DNA from: Pseudomonas sp. SST3 | GTDB lineage: Bacteria; Pseudomonadota; Gammaproteobacteria; Pseudomonadales; Pseudomonadaceae | Direction of reading: 5' to 3' | Assembly (NCBI RefSeq): GCF_003325755.1 | Contig: NZ_QORI02000022.1 | Location: 4,697-68,696 of the forward strand | Length of the DNA stretch: 64,000 nucleotides | Shown here: in pieces, positions 1 through 8,281 of the stretch | Layout: each line of letters starts with the position of its first letter | Numbering within the stretch: position 1 is the first letter of the stretch | Made by a program: the position numbers and the translations under genes | The notes under the pieces: generated by a model | Databases searched by the model: none | What the model was told of the DNA's origin: nothing | What the model saw: only the letters and a program-made list of their open reading frames with translations

Positions 1-1670
1 ATCACATGCAGGCCACCCGCTTCCAGCACCGCCTGGTGACGTTTCTGCCAATCGGCCTTGATCTGCGCGACCTGCTCGTCGGATGGATTTTCAAGCGCCG
101 CGACTTCGACTTCCCAGTTGCCACCGAGCAGGATGTCAGTGCCCCGGCCAGCCATGTTGGTAGCAATGGTCACTGCGCCAGGACGCCCGGCCTGGGCGAT
201 GATCTCGGCTTCCTTGTCGTGATGCTTGGCGTTGAGCACCTTGTGCTCGATGCCTTCCTTTTCCAACAGGCGCGAGACGTATTCCGAACTCTCGATAGTC
301 GCGGTGCCGACCAGAACGGGACGACCATTGTTCTGGCAGTCCTTGATGTCAGCGATGATCGCAGCGAACTTCTCTTCCTGCGTCAGATAGACCAGGTCGT
401 TGTAGTCCTTGCGCGCCAGCGGCTTGTTGGTCGGGATGACCATCACTGGCAGGTTGTAGATCTGCATGAATTCGAAGGCTTCGGTATCGGCGGTGCCGGT
501 CATGCCCGAAAGCTTCTTGTACAGGCGGAAGTAGTTCTGGAAGGTGGTGGACGCCAGGGTCTGGCTTTCCGGCTGGATCGGCAGCGCTTCCTTCGCCTCG
601 ATGGCTTGGTGCAGACCTTCGGAAAGGCGGCGACCCGGCATGGTACGACCGGTGTGCTCATCGATCAGCAGGACCTGGTTGTTCTGCACGATGTATTCGA
701 CGTTGCGATGGAACAGCTTGTGCGCGCGCAGGCTGGAATAGACGTGAGTCAGCAACCCTAGGTTGTGCGCAGAGTAGAGGCTTTCGCCTTCTGCCAGCAG
801 CCCCGCCTGGGTCAGCATTTCTTCGACGAACTGATGCCCCTGCTCGTTCAGCTCAACCTGCCGGGTCTTTTCATCGATACTGAAGTGGCCTTCCTGGGTA
901 ACGACACCCTCTTCTTCCTCGATGTGCTGCTTGAGGAGCGGGATCAGCTGATTGATCTGCTGGTAGAGCTTGGAGCTGTCCTCGGCCTGACCGGAAATGA
1001 TCAGCGGTGTACGTGCTTCGTCGATGAGGATCGAATCCACCTCGTCGATGACCGCGAAATTGAGCTCGCGCTGATTCTTTTCCTCAAGGCTGAACGCCAT
1101 GTTATCGCGCAGGTAGTCGAAGCCAAACTCGTTGTTGGTGCCGTAAGTAATGTCGGCAGCATAAGCCGCTCGTTTTTCTTCCGGCGGCTGGAACGGCGTG
1201 ACGATGCCCACCGATAGGCCCAGAAATTCATATAGCGGACGCATCCAGTTGGCGTCGCGGCGAGCCAGGTAATCGTTCACCGTCACCACGTGAACACCTT
1301 TACCAGCGAGGGCGTTGAGATAGACCGCAAGCGTCGCCACCAGAGTCTTACCTTCACCGGTACGCATCTCGGCGATCCGGCCTTCATGCAAGGTCATGCC
1401 ACCGATCAGCTGCACATCGAAGTGACGCATGCCCATCACTCGCTTGCCGGCTTCACGGCAGACAGCGAAGGCTTCGGGGAGAATCTGGTCGAGGGTCTCG
1501 CCTTGGCCGAGGCGGGCCTTGAACGCTTCGGTCTTGCTCCGCAGCTGCTCATCGGAGAGAGACAGCATCTGCTCTTCGAGCGCATTGACGGCCTGTACCG
1601 CCTTGAGCATGCGCTTGACCTCACGGTCATTCTTGCTACCAAAGAGCTTCTTCATTAAAGGCGCAAACAT
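1..1670 (-). CDS. secA: Preprotein translocase ATPase SecA (5' part; truncated by window edge)
   Basis: SecA is the cytosolic ATPase that pushes unfolded preproteins through SecYEG. The reading frame starts at the ATG whose complement is at 1668-1670 ([20 protein letters not shown]) and runs open to base 1, giving 556 of roughly 910 residues. Visible hallmarks are the Walker A region [13 protein letters not shown], the [19 protein letters not shown]-type box, the preprotein cross-linking region with [11 protein letters not shown], and the second-half motif [12 protein letters not shown]. The C-terminal arm and zinc-binding tail lie outside the window. The gene is divergent from the dciA-like gene across a gap of about 330 bp. 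Identification is essentially certain from these motifs. Confidence 0.98.
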   Translation of the reverse strand, partial: MFAPLMKKLFGSKNDREVKRMLKAVQAVNALEEQMLSLSDEQLRSKTEAFKARLGQGETLDQILPEAFAVCREAGKRVMGMRHFDVQLIGGMTLHEGRIAEMRTGEGKTLVATLAVYLNALAGKGVHVVTVNDYLARRDANWMRPLYEFLGLSVGIVTPFQPPEEKRAAYAADITYGTNNEFGFDYLRDNMAFSLEEKNQRELNFAVIDEVDSILIDEARTPLIISGQAEDSSKLYQQINQLIPLLKQHIEEEEGVVTQEGHFSIDEKTRQVELNEQGHQFVEEMLTQAGLLAEGESLYSAHNLGLLTHVYSSLRAHKLFHRNVEYIVQNNQVLLIDEHTGRTMPGRRLSEGLHQAIEAKEALPIQPESQTLASTTFQNYFRLYKKLSGMTGTADTEAFEFMQIYNLPVMVIPTNKPLARKDYNDLVYLTQEEKFAAIIADIKDCQNNGRPVLVGTATIESSEYVSRLLEKEGIEHKVLNAKHHDKEAEIIAQAGRPGAVTIATNMAGRGTDILLGGNWEVEVAALENPSDEQVAQIKADWQKRHQAVLEAGGLHV

Positions 1671-1999
1671 ATCGACAAAGACTTCCATGCTGGGGATGGA
1701 GGCACGACCGCAGGGCCACCGCGGCTGCGTGCAAAGGGGGCATTCTACTCGGAAACGCCCGCGAGGAAAGGTGCCTACTGCGCAGCTGCAGCAGCCAGCG
1801 AGGCCGTAATTTTGCGACCTGGCGGTCACGCCAATAGCCAGCCAGAGCAATCTGCCAGTACGGACCAGCGCGGTCGCGGGCTGTCTGTTGGCGTGCTCGT
1901 CCGATCGCAAGCCTATTGATCGCGATACCCAATCAGCCCGGGCTCTCCGGCGCTTCTGCTAAGATTGCCGCTCACCTTCCATCTCCCCGGATGCCTGCT
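1671..1999. other. Intergenic region between secA and the dciA-like gene
   Basis: About 330 bp separate the two divergent genes. The open frames here are short, lack ribosome binding sites and overlap each other. The region must hold the promoters of both genes, but I cannot point to a convincing -35/-10 pair. As I recall, P. aeruginosa carries an extra gene near here; none is visible in this sequence. Confidence 0.5.
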
Positions 2000-2461
2000 A
2001 TGTCGTTGCGTCCCCCGCCAGCCCGAGCGCCCGCAACGTTGCTGCGCGAGGCGAAGCCGCTGAAAGCCTTGTTCGGTGAGGCAAGACGACTCGACCGCCT
2101 GCAACAACTGGTCGAAAGCCAACTGCAACCAGCCGCACGCGAGTACTGCCGAGTCGCCTCATGGCGCGAGGGCACTCTCCTGCTGATCGTCACGGATGGT
2201 CATTGGGCGACGCGTCTGCGCTATCAGCAACGCCGCCTGCAGCGTCAGCTGCAAGGCATGGAAGAATTCCGAGCGCTGAGCCGGATCCAGTTCAAGGTGC
2301 AGCCTCCCGAGACGCCTCGGCATAAGCCTGGCCCGGCTCCGGAACTGTCGGCACGGGCGGCGGACAACATTCAGGAAACCGCGCAGGGCATCACGGACCC
2401 TAGACTCAAGGCAGCGCTCGAGCGACTCGCCAGCCACGCGCGGCCAGCGACCGACGACTGA
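2000..2461 (+). CDS. dciA: DUF721 protein, DciA-type helicase operator
   Basis: A 153-residue DUF721 protein. DUF721 includes DciA, which helps load the replicative helicase DnaB in bacteria without DnaC. The start is chosen at MSLRPPPARAP, because an upstream in-frame ATG adds only a short non-conserved extension and Pseudomonas relatives begin with MS(F/L)RP. The central segment LLLIVTDGHWATRLRYQQRR is the typical conserved core with an arginine-rich helix. The proline-rich middle and alanine-rich tail (about residues 105-153) look flexible. It stands divergent to secA, as in other pseudomonads. The family is clear; the DciA role is taken from the family. Confidence 0.85.
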   Translation: MSLRPPPARAPATLLREAKPLKALFGEARRLDRLQQLVESQLQPAAREYCRVASWREGTLLLIVTDGHWATRLRYQQRRLQRQLQGMEEFRALSRIQFKVQPPETPRHKPGPAPELSARAADNIQETAQGITDPRLKAALERLASHARPATDD

Positions 2462-2554
2462 TCGCCTCGAGGGCGTTAACAGGTGCTTGGCTGTGTCGCA
2501 ACCCGCCGCTGCCAGCGTTAGGATGTCTGCGAACTCAAGCGAATAGAGGTACCG

Positions 2555-2590
2555 ATGCCTATCCACCTGCAAGGCGATTCGCCATGCTGA
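2555..2590 (+). CDS. Possible 11-codon leader peptide overlapping the next gene start
   Basis: A mini-ORF MPIHLQGDSPC starts at an ATG preceded by a good ribosome binding site (AGAGGT, 4-5 bases upstream). It ends in a TGA that overlaps the first codons of the membrane-protein gene at 2584, which itself lacks a clear binding site. This could couple translation of the two. It could equally be chance, and no function is claimed. Confidence 0.25.
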   Translation: MPIHLQGDSPC

Positions 2591-3048
2591 TTGGCGCCCT
2601 GCTGATCGCCACCTGGGTGATCCTGCTGGTCCGCTACCCACGTCGAGCCGTGCCGATTTCGCTGGGCGCGCTCCTAGGCTTGGGGTTGGTTGCCGCATGG
2701 GTGATCTGGCAGGAACAGCGTGAAGAGCATCTACTGGCTCAACTCGAGTTGCGACTGGCATATGCACCTTCCACCTGCCCACCTGCGCAGCCACTGCATA
2801 TCACGCTCGACAACCGTAGCCCGAGCCCCTTGCGAAGTTTGCGCTGGGAGGTAGCCGCCTACCCGCCCGGCTCCAGCCTGAATCTCGTGACCTCTAACTA
2901 CGATGCGCCGCAATACCGTGGCCCCGGCGATTTGCAACCCGGCCAACGCTGGACATCCTGCGCCCCCTTGCCGCCGCTGCGCCCGGGTTACCGCAGCAGC
3001 AGCCTGGAGTTTCGCGCCGAGCGGCTTCAGGGCCGATTCGCCAACTAA
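2584..3048 (+). CDS. Small membrane-anchored protein of unknown function
   Basis: A 154-residue protein with two N-terminal hydrophobic helices (about residues 1-17 and 24-42), followed by a soluble region of about 110 residues. That region contains two cysteines, in APSTCPPAQ and RWTSCAPLP, which could form a disulfide if it is periplasmic. The soluble part is rich in proline and beta-strand-like stretches. Relatives in Pseudomonas are often labelled multidrug transporter, but nothing here resembles a transporter. It follows the dciA-like gene by about 120 bp on the same strand. Function unknown. Confidence 0.65.
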   Translation: MLIGALLIATWVILLVRYPRRAVPISLGALLGLGLVAAWVIWQEQREEHLLAQLELRLAYAPSTCPPAQPLHITLDNRSPSPLRSLRWEVAAYPPGSSLNLVTSNYDAPQYRGPGDLQPGQRWTSCAPLPPLRPGYRSSSLEFRAERLQGRFAN

Positions 3049-3098
3049 GATGGCCATCTGACACGCAGTGCTTTCCATTCTTCGCCAAGCGACTTATC

Positions 3099-3114
3099 CT
3101 GTACAAACAACCAG
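3099..3114 (+). promoter_or_regulatory. LexA (SOS) box upstream of yebG
   Basis: The 16-mer CTGTACAAACAACCAG fits the gammaproteobacterial LexA consensus CTG-N10-CAG. It ends 28 bp before the yebG start, where promoter overlap is expected. E. coli yebG is a known LexA-regulated gene, so both position and neighbour support the call. Confidence 0.8.
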
Positions 3115-3142
3115 TACTTATTCAATTCAGCCGAGGTGGTAG

Positions 3143-3406
3143 ATGGCCGTCGAAGTGGTATACCGCAGCAGCCGGGACCTGGAGCGTTTGTTCATGGATA
3201 AAGCCGAAGCCGATCGTCACGACAAAATGCTTGAGCTGGCGGAGGCTCTGGCCGCTGCGCTGCAAAAGGCCTCGCCATCACTGAGCGAGCAGCAGGCCGA
3301 CGACATCGGCATTTTCATGGCGCGGCACCGAGATCTGTTTGCCAAGGCATTCAAGAACAATCCTGAAGCGCTGGCGGAGCTCCCGACGTTGATTGAGGCG
3401 TCCTGA
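3143..3406 (+). CDS. yebG: YebG family SOS-response protein
   Basis: An 87-residue protein beginning MAVEVVYRSSRDLERLFMDK. The N-terminal MAVEV followed by a KKEAD-like segment (here DKAEADRHDKMLELAEAL) matches YebG, a small DNA-damage-inducible protein of unknown biochemical role. A ribosome binding site (GAGGTGG) precedes the ATG by about 5 bases, and a LexA box lies just upstream, so induction by DNA damage is expected. It is slightly shorter than E. coli YebG (96 residues), mainly at the C terminus. Confidence 0.88.
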   Translation: MAVEVVYRSSRDLERLFMDKAEADRHDKMLELAEALAAALQKASPSLSEQQADDIGIFMARHRDLFAKAFKNNPEALAELPTLIEAS

Positions 3407-3534
3407 GGCGAACGGCAACCAGGCACAGCGGCGAATCGCATGCTACGTTTTGCCGCTGCGGAACGCGCCCAGCGGGCGAAACTAGTTAATCCAGACTCGG
3501 TCCATTGGTGCAGGCATCCAATCAGGTAACCGGC

Positions 3535-3804
3535 GTGGACAGTCCATTCAAGAAAATCAGCGATGTGTTTCAGCCAGACTACAACGTCAATTTCAGCATT
3601 GAGAAACCTGACGGTAGCATTCTGCTGACTCTGACCGACGCCGCTGGCGTGGCGGTCAAGCGCTTCATCAGCTCTAGTCAATGGCGGGACCAGCAGCAAC
3701 TCGAACGCTTAATTACCAGCCTGCAATTCAGCCTCGCGATTGAGCGCGGCGAACAGTCCAGCTCCTATCGTTTGACCAAGCATTCACACTCAACCGCTCA
3801 GTAG
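3535..3804 (+). CDS. DUF3509 domain-containing protein
   Basis: An 89-residue protein with a GTG start at VDSPFKKISDVFQ. This start is preferred over TTG/GTG codons 27-30 bases upstream because Pseudomonas DUF3509 proteins begin MDSPF. The core NFSIEKPDGSILLTLTDAAG and the motif LERLITSLQFSLAIERG are typical of the family, which is largely confined to Pseudomonas and has no known function. No membrane segment or signal peptide is seen. It lies alone between yebG and the LuxR gene. Confidence 0.75.
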   Translation: MDSPFKKISDVFQPDYNVNFSIEKPDGSILLTLTDAAGVAVKRFISSSQWRDQQQLERLITSLQFSLAIERGEQSSSYRLTKHSHSTAQ

Positions 3805-3931
3805 CTCTGCCTGACCGCCGGCCTGCAAACGGCCGCCCCAGCCCACCTTCCGACAACAATAATAAGATCTGTTGATCCGGCACTCCACCGGCGCGGTGCG
3901 TTTCTGTGCCTGGCGGGCCGGCCGATACGAC

Positions 3932-6553
3932 TCACAACCAGGCCAACGCCTTGGCTCGTGCGACGGCCTGCGTGCGCCTGGCTACGCCTAGCTTGGTATT
4001 GATCCGCCGCGCATGGGTCTTGACCGTGTGTAAGGAAATAAAGAGCTGCTCGGCTATTTCCTGGTTCGAACAGCCTTGGGCGATGAGGCGCAGTACCGTG
4101 AGTTCCCGGTTGCTCAGAATGACCTCGTCACCCGAGGCGAGGGCGTCCTCAGGCTCGCGTTCGAATTGCAGCAGGCGATCACGAAGACTTTCCCCCTTGC
4201 CGTTGGGCAGCACGCTGGCGAGCCACTGCGGCTGGCGATGCTGCAATTCGTACAGAGGCTTGGCCAGTTGCTGTCGCGCGGCCTCGCCAAGTGCCTTTCG
4301 TAGTTCCAGCTCCGCTTCGTCGCGCCGACCGTCCAGCTGAAGGGCTTCCGCAAGGGTAAACCGGCATTCACAAGCCAGGCCCAGCCGCTGCGAGCGAAGA
4401 TTCTGCTCGATCAGCTCCCGAAGGGTGTCGATGGCTAACGCCGAGCGTCCCGAGAGCAGGTCGACCACCGCGAGATAGCGTTGAACCCGCGGCAGCAGCT
4501 CATAGAACCCGGAAGGCGCCAGATACATATGCCCTTGATAAAGCTCTAGTACCTGCAGGAAGACGCATCTCGCCTTTCTCAGCTGCCCCTGATGCAACCA
4601 GGTCAGCCCCGTTATCAAAGGCAAGATTCCGCGAAAGCGCGCCTCTGGCACGTGCCGCCACTGGGTGAGCCGCTCGGCTTCGCGTAACCAGTGATAGGCC
4701 GTAGGGAACTCTTGATTACGCGCAGCCAGCTCCGCCAGCCCCGCGTAGCCGAAGAAAACATAGGAATCACCACAGGTTTCAGTCTCGATTCGCCCTTGTT
4801 GAAAAGCCTCACGGGCTGGCTCATCGAGCCCTTGATAGGCCAGCAGGTGCCCCTGTAGCAGTTTCAACCGACCGATAATCGGGCTGTGCCTGACGCTATC
4901 GCGCAGCACTAAAAGCGACTCTTCCAGTACGCCGACCGCCCGCTCGAATTCTCCGGTAAGTTCCAGCAGCTGGATTCGATCGACATTGAGCATCGCTTCA
5001 TACAACACGCTGCCCTTGAGCCGCGCCAGCTTCATCCCTTCGCTGTTGTACTGCTGCGCCAGTTCGAGCTGACTCTCCGCCATCGCCTGCTGAGACAGCG
5101 CCTGGTAACAGAGTACCCGCTGCGCCCATGCGTGATCGGACAGAACTTCCAACGCTTGGAGACAGTAGCTGCGCGCCTCGGGCTCTCCACGTAAGCGCGC
5201 AAGAAAGCCGCGCAGGGCCTGCCACTGAGCCAGTAACTGTGCCTGGCGCCGAGCGTCGGGCTGGGGGAAGAACTTCGCCAGCCCGGCAAGACAGTCATCC
5301 ACCTCATCGAGCCGGGCAGAAATAATCAGCGCCCAGCCATGCAGCACGATCAGCCGAGTCGTACTATTGAACAAATCCTGTGGCAGCTCGCTCCGCCATT
5401 TCATGAAATGCGAAACGTTATCGCCGATAAGCAACTGTTCCTGCCCGTAGCGCTGCAGAAAATTGGCTGCGACCTCAGGCTGCCCCGCCCACAGCGCATG
5501 CTCCACTGCCTCGCGCATCTCACCGCGATTGGCAAACCACTGACACGCACGCAGATGAGTCTGAGTTGGCGATACCGCTTCGGGTATCCGTTGCAACATC
5601 AACGCTAGCGGGCGCCACAGGCGAAACCACTCGCCGCAGTTGTCGATCTGGCGGATGAAAAGCTGGAAAGTCTTCAGAACGTCAAGAATCTCACTGCCTA
5701 TCCCGTCAAGCACATGCTCGCAGAGCGGCGGTGAGAAGCGGGGCATCCGCGCCAGAGCAAAGAGAGCCCGGCGAACATCTTCGCTCTGCCCTTCGAGTAC
5801 TTCCCGCTGAATATAATCTCTCAACAACGGCGTCCCCGCGACCAATCGCTCGCGCACGGCCTGCTCGTTCGCATTCAATAGCAGCAAACTGACACCGGCC
5901 AACCACCCCTCGCTGCCCGTCAGCAATTGCTTGAATGTATCGTCGGCTACATCCAGGCGGTGCGCCTTGAGTACTTGCCTAAGCTCGCCGGCGGTGAGAG
6001 CCAACGCCTCGGCCTCCAATTCGAATAGGTCGCCCTGCAGTAAAAGCCGAGGCAGTTTCCAGGCAGGTTGCCGGCGGCTACTCACCCACCAGCTGACAGA
6101 TTCAGGGCCCCTTTCAATAAGCTGGTCGAGGCACGCATCGAATTGCACTGCCGTGTCACGCGGGTAATCGTCCAGCATGATCCACAGCGGCCGCGGAAAG
6201 CCCTCCATGAGTGCGATGAGGTCCAGCTGCACGTCCCCGCTGGGTATGGAAGAAGTATTGAGAACCCGGCTCAGCTGTGCATAAAGCGCTTCGGCGGAAA
6301 AAGGCCGGCCACCGAGATCGAGCCAGACGAGATGGGTGTCGGCAGGTACCAGCCGAGCACACTCGTTCATCAGCACGCTTTTGCCGAAACCTGCCGGCGC
6401 GCAGATCAAACGCAGGCGACAGCGGGCCTCGAGTAACGCCTCAACCAGCCGAGGCCTTGGAATATGTGAAGGAGGAAGGCGTGGAATAGTCGCAACTTGA
6501 ACCTGCGCGGCGGCTTCTGTGCCGAGTACACCAGGATTGAAGCGTACGGACAT
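3932..6553 (-). CDS. MalT-like LuxR family transcriptional regulator (large ATP-binding)
   Basis: An 873-residue regulator. The start is set at MSVRFNPGVLGTEAA, because the upstream ATG in the same frame adds a non-conserved 26-residue extension. Residues 52-59 (APAGFGKS) form a Walker A loop of the signal-transduction ATPase type. The middle is a long helical, TPR-like repeat region. The last 60 or so residues form a LuxR helix-turn-helix (LSNRELTVLRLIAQGCSNQE, then SLHTVKTHARRINTKLG). Such MalT/AlkS-type proteins bind an inducer plus ATP and activate nearby operons. The adjacent DUF1329-DUF1302 pair, on the same strand, is the most likely target; the inducer is unknown. Confidence 0.9.
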   Translation of the reverse strand: MSVRFNPGVLGTEAAAQVQVATIPRLPPSHIPRPRLVEALLEARCRLRLICAPAGFGKSVLMNECARLVPADTHLVWLDLGGRPFSAEALYAQLSRVLNTSSIPSGDVQLDLIALMEGFPRPLWIMLDDYPRDTAVQFDACLDQLIERGPESVSWWVSSRRQPAWKLPRLLLQGDLFELEAEALALTAGELRQVLKAHRLDVADDTFKQLLTGSEGWLAGVSLLLLNANEQAVRERLVAGTPLLRDYIQREVLEGQSEDVRRALFALARMPRFSPPLCEHVLDGIGSEILDVLKTFQLFIRQIDNCGEWFRLWRPLALMLQRIPEAVSPTQTHLRACQWFANRGEMREAVEHALWAGQPEVAANFLQRYGQEQLLIGDNVSHFMKWRSELPQDLFNSTTRLIVLHGWALIISARLDEVDDCLAGLAKFFPQPDARRQAQLLAQWQALRGFLARLRGEPEARSYCLQALEVLSDHAWAQRVLCYQALSQQAMAESQLELAQQYNSEGMKLARLKGSVLYEAMLNVDRIQLLELTGEFERAVGVLEESLLVLRDSVRHSPIIGRLKLLQGHLLAYQGLDEPAREAFQQGRIETETCGDSYVFFGYAGLAELAARNQEFPTAYHWLREAERLTQWRHVPEARFRGILPLITGLTWLHQGQLRKARCVFLQVLELYQGHMYLAPSGFYELLPRVQRYLAVVDLLSGRSALAIDTLRELIEQNLRSQRLGLACECRFTLAEALQLDGRRDEAELELRKALGEAARQQLAKPLYELQHRQPQWLASVLPNGKGESLRDRLLQFEREPEDALASGDEVILSNRELTVLRLIAQGCSNQEIAEQLFISLHTVKTHARRINTKLGVARRTQAVARAKALAWL

Positions 6554-6621
6554 AGCGAGGTTTCTCTTATTCGTATCAGTCCATTGAGGAACGCGACGCG
6601 CGCAGCCATCGGTCGAGTCTT

Positions 6622-6643
6622 GACCTGGCACACTGACCAGGTC
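6622..6643. promoter_or_regulatory. Inverted repeat upstream of the LuxR gene
   Basis: GACCTGG and CCAGGTC form perfect 7-bp arms separated by 8 bp, about 70-90 bp upstream of the regulator start. The spacing suits a dimeric activator or autoregulatory operator. No matching copy was found upstream of the DUF1302 gene by eye, so this is only a candidate. Confidence 0.3.
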
Positions 6644-6762
6644 GGTGCGTGTGCAACAACCTGCACGATTACGCGTCTTTTGTCGACTCGCCCGAATCGC
6701 CGAACCCTGTCCGACCCGATCCCCTAATGGCTAAAACCTATCACCCTCCTCCGAGCCTGAAC

Positions 6763-6788
6763 AAAAAAGGCGGCCAACTGGCCGCCTT
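6763..6788 (-). terminator. Rho-independent terminator of the DUF1302-DUF1329 operon
   Basis: Perfect arms AAGGCGGCC and GGCCGCCTT around a 4-base loop. Read on the minus strand they are followed by a run of six T. It sits 25 bp after the DUF1329 stop codon. Confidence 0.9.
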
Positions 6789-6812
6789 ATTCACAACATG
6801 GATGCTAGATGA

Positions 6813-8174
6813 TCAGCGCACCCCTGCGTTACGCAGTGCAGCCGGTGTGAAGTCTCGCGCCGAGGTCTTGTAGCCGAACTCGTGCGCTTTCTCCTCGTTG
6901 CTCATGCCGATCGCAATATAGCGCCCGGAGATCACATCGTAGAGCGCTTCGAATGCATAAGCCGGAACCTTGTGCTGGTAATACTGCAGCATGTGGGCTT
7001 CACCGACGCGCCACAGCTGACCACGGCCGTCATAAAGCTCGGACTGCACGATGGTCCAGGTATCTTCGTCCACGAAGAAACGGCGCTTGGCGTAGATATT
7101 ACGTTCGCCATCTTTGAGGTTGGCCTCGATCTCCCATACCCGGTGCAGCTCATAACGCGCCAGATCCTGGTTGACATGACCGGCCTTGAGAATATCGCTG
7201 TATTTCACCTCGCTGGAGTTGATATCGAAGCTGTTGTAGGGAATGTACAGCTCCTTTTTGCCGACCAGTTTCCAGTCGTAACGATCCGGGGCGCCACTGA
7301 ACATGTCGAAGTTATCGGTCGTCCGCATGCCGTCGGCCGCAGTACCGGGTCCGTCATAGGCGACCTGCGGGGCACGACGTACGCGACGCTGACCGGCGTT
7401 GTAGATCCAGGCCTGGCGTGGCTCTTTGACCTGATCCAGCGAATCGTGCACCAGCAAGACGTTACCGGCGAGACGCGATGGAGCCGTCACCCGCTGCTTG
7501 AAAAACAACAGTGCGTTCTTGGCGCGCTCCGGGTCCAGATCCGACATGTCGCTGGGAAACGCCACTTCGTCCTCGAAGTGCACCAGGGTGTAGCTGCCAT
7601 TCGTTTGTGGAGTGGCCTGCACGATGTTACGGCGTACGTTGCCACCGCGATAACGGGTGATGTGGTTCCAGACGACTTCCAGGCCGTTCTTCGGAATCGG
7701 GAACGCGTAGTAGCGGCTGTCAGCAAAGTTGGCGATACCGTTACCGCCATCCACCAGCTCGGTATTCAGAGCACTTTTCTTTGCGGCCTCATAAATGCGA
7801 TCCGGCACGGCAGCGCTGCGATGTGTCGGAAACACGCGAATCTTGTAGGTGTCTGGATAACGCTTGAACATCGCCTGCTGGCCTGCGGTCAGCTTGTCCT
7901 TGTACTGGTCGACGTTCTGCGCAGTGATGACGAACTCGGGCTGCTCATCCTTGAAGGGGTTGGTTATATGCCCGTCTTTTAACGGCGCTGCATCAGTAGG
8001 GAGACCGCCAGTCCACTCGGGAATGGTTCCATCGGCGTTACCAGCCTTCTCGGCGCCGAGTGGGGTCAGCGAGTTGCCGAGCTTTGCGGCTTCTTCGGGA
8101 GATACGGCAGCCATAACGCTGCTTGCCAGCAGCGAGAGGGCCAAGACACTGAATAGTTTTCTTGTTGTTTTCAT
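6813..8174 (-). CDS. DUF1329 outer-membrane-associated protein
   Basis: A 453-residue exported protein. The start MKTTRKLFSVLALSLLASSV gives a clean signal peptide ending near AAVSPEEA, with a binding site AGAGGA upstream. The DUF1329 family is predicted to have a LolA/LolB-like lipid-binding fold. It is almost always encoded beside DUF1302 proteins, often next to MMPL-type transporters or hydrophobic-substrate degradation genes. Here it is the second gene of a two-gene operon ending in a strong terminator. A role in handling a hydrophobic substrate at the outer membrane is inference from the family. Confidence 0.88.
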   Translation of the reverse strand: MKTTRKLFSVLALSLLASSVMAAVSPEEAAKLGNSLTPLGAEKAGNADGTIPEWTGGLPTDAAPLKDGHITNPFKDEQPEFVITAQNVDQYKDKLTAGQQAMFKRYPDTYKIRVFPTHRSAAVPDRIYEAAKKSALNTELVDGGNGIANFADSRYYAFPIPKNGLEVVWNHITRYRGGNVRRNIVQATPQTNGSYTLVHFEDEVAFPSDMSDLDPERAKNALLFFKQRVTAPSRLAGNVLLVHDSLDQVKEPRQAWIYNAGQRRVRRAPQVAYDGPGTAADGMRTTDNFDMFSGAPDRYDWKLVGKKELYIPYNSFDINSSEVKYSDILKAGHVNQDLARYELHRVWEIEANLKDGERNIYAKRRFFVDEDTWTIVQSELYDGRGQLWRVGEAHMLQYYQHKVPAYAFEALYDVISGRYIAIGMSNEEKAHEFGYKTSARDFTPAALRNAGVR

Positions 8175-8281
8175 ACGTTTCCAGTTCCTCTTGATCTTGT
8201 TTTGGCCGGAGGCCTTGCATAACCGAGCCACGTGCGGAGCCCTGAGCAGGGCTCCGCGCCGGGATATCTGAAGCGGCCTCC

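Noticed and set aside
1916..1999. Longer N terminus for the dciA-like gene
   Set aside because: The extra 28 residues are not conserved in character, and family members start at MS(F/L)RP.
6882..7982. Plus-strand open frame of 366 codons
   Set aside because: Antisense to the DUF1329 gene with its signal peptide and operon context; typical high-GC shadow.
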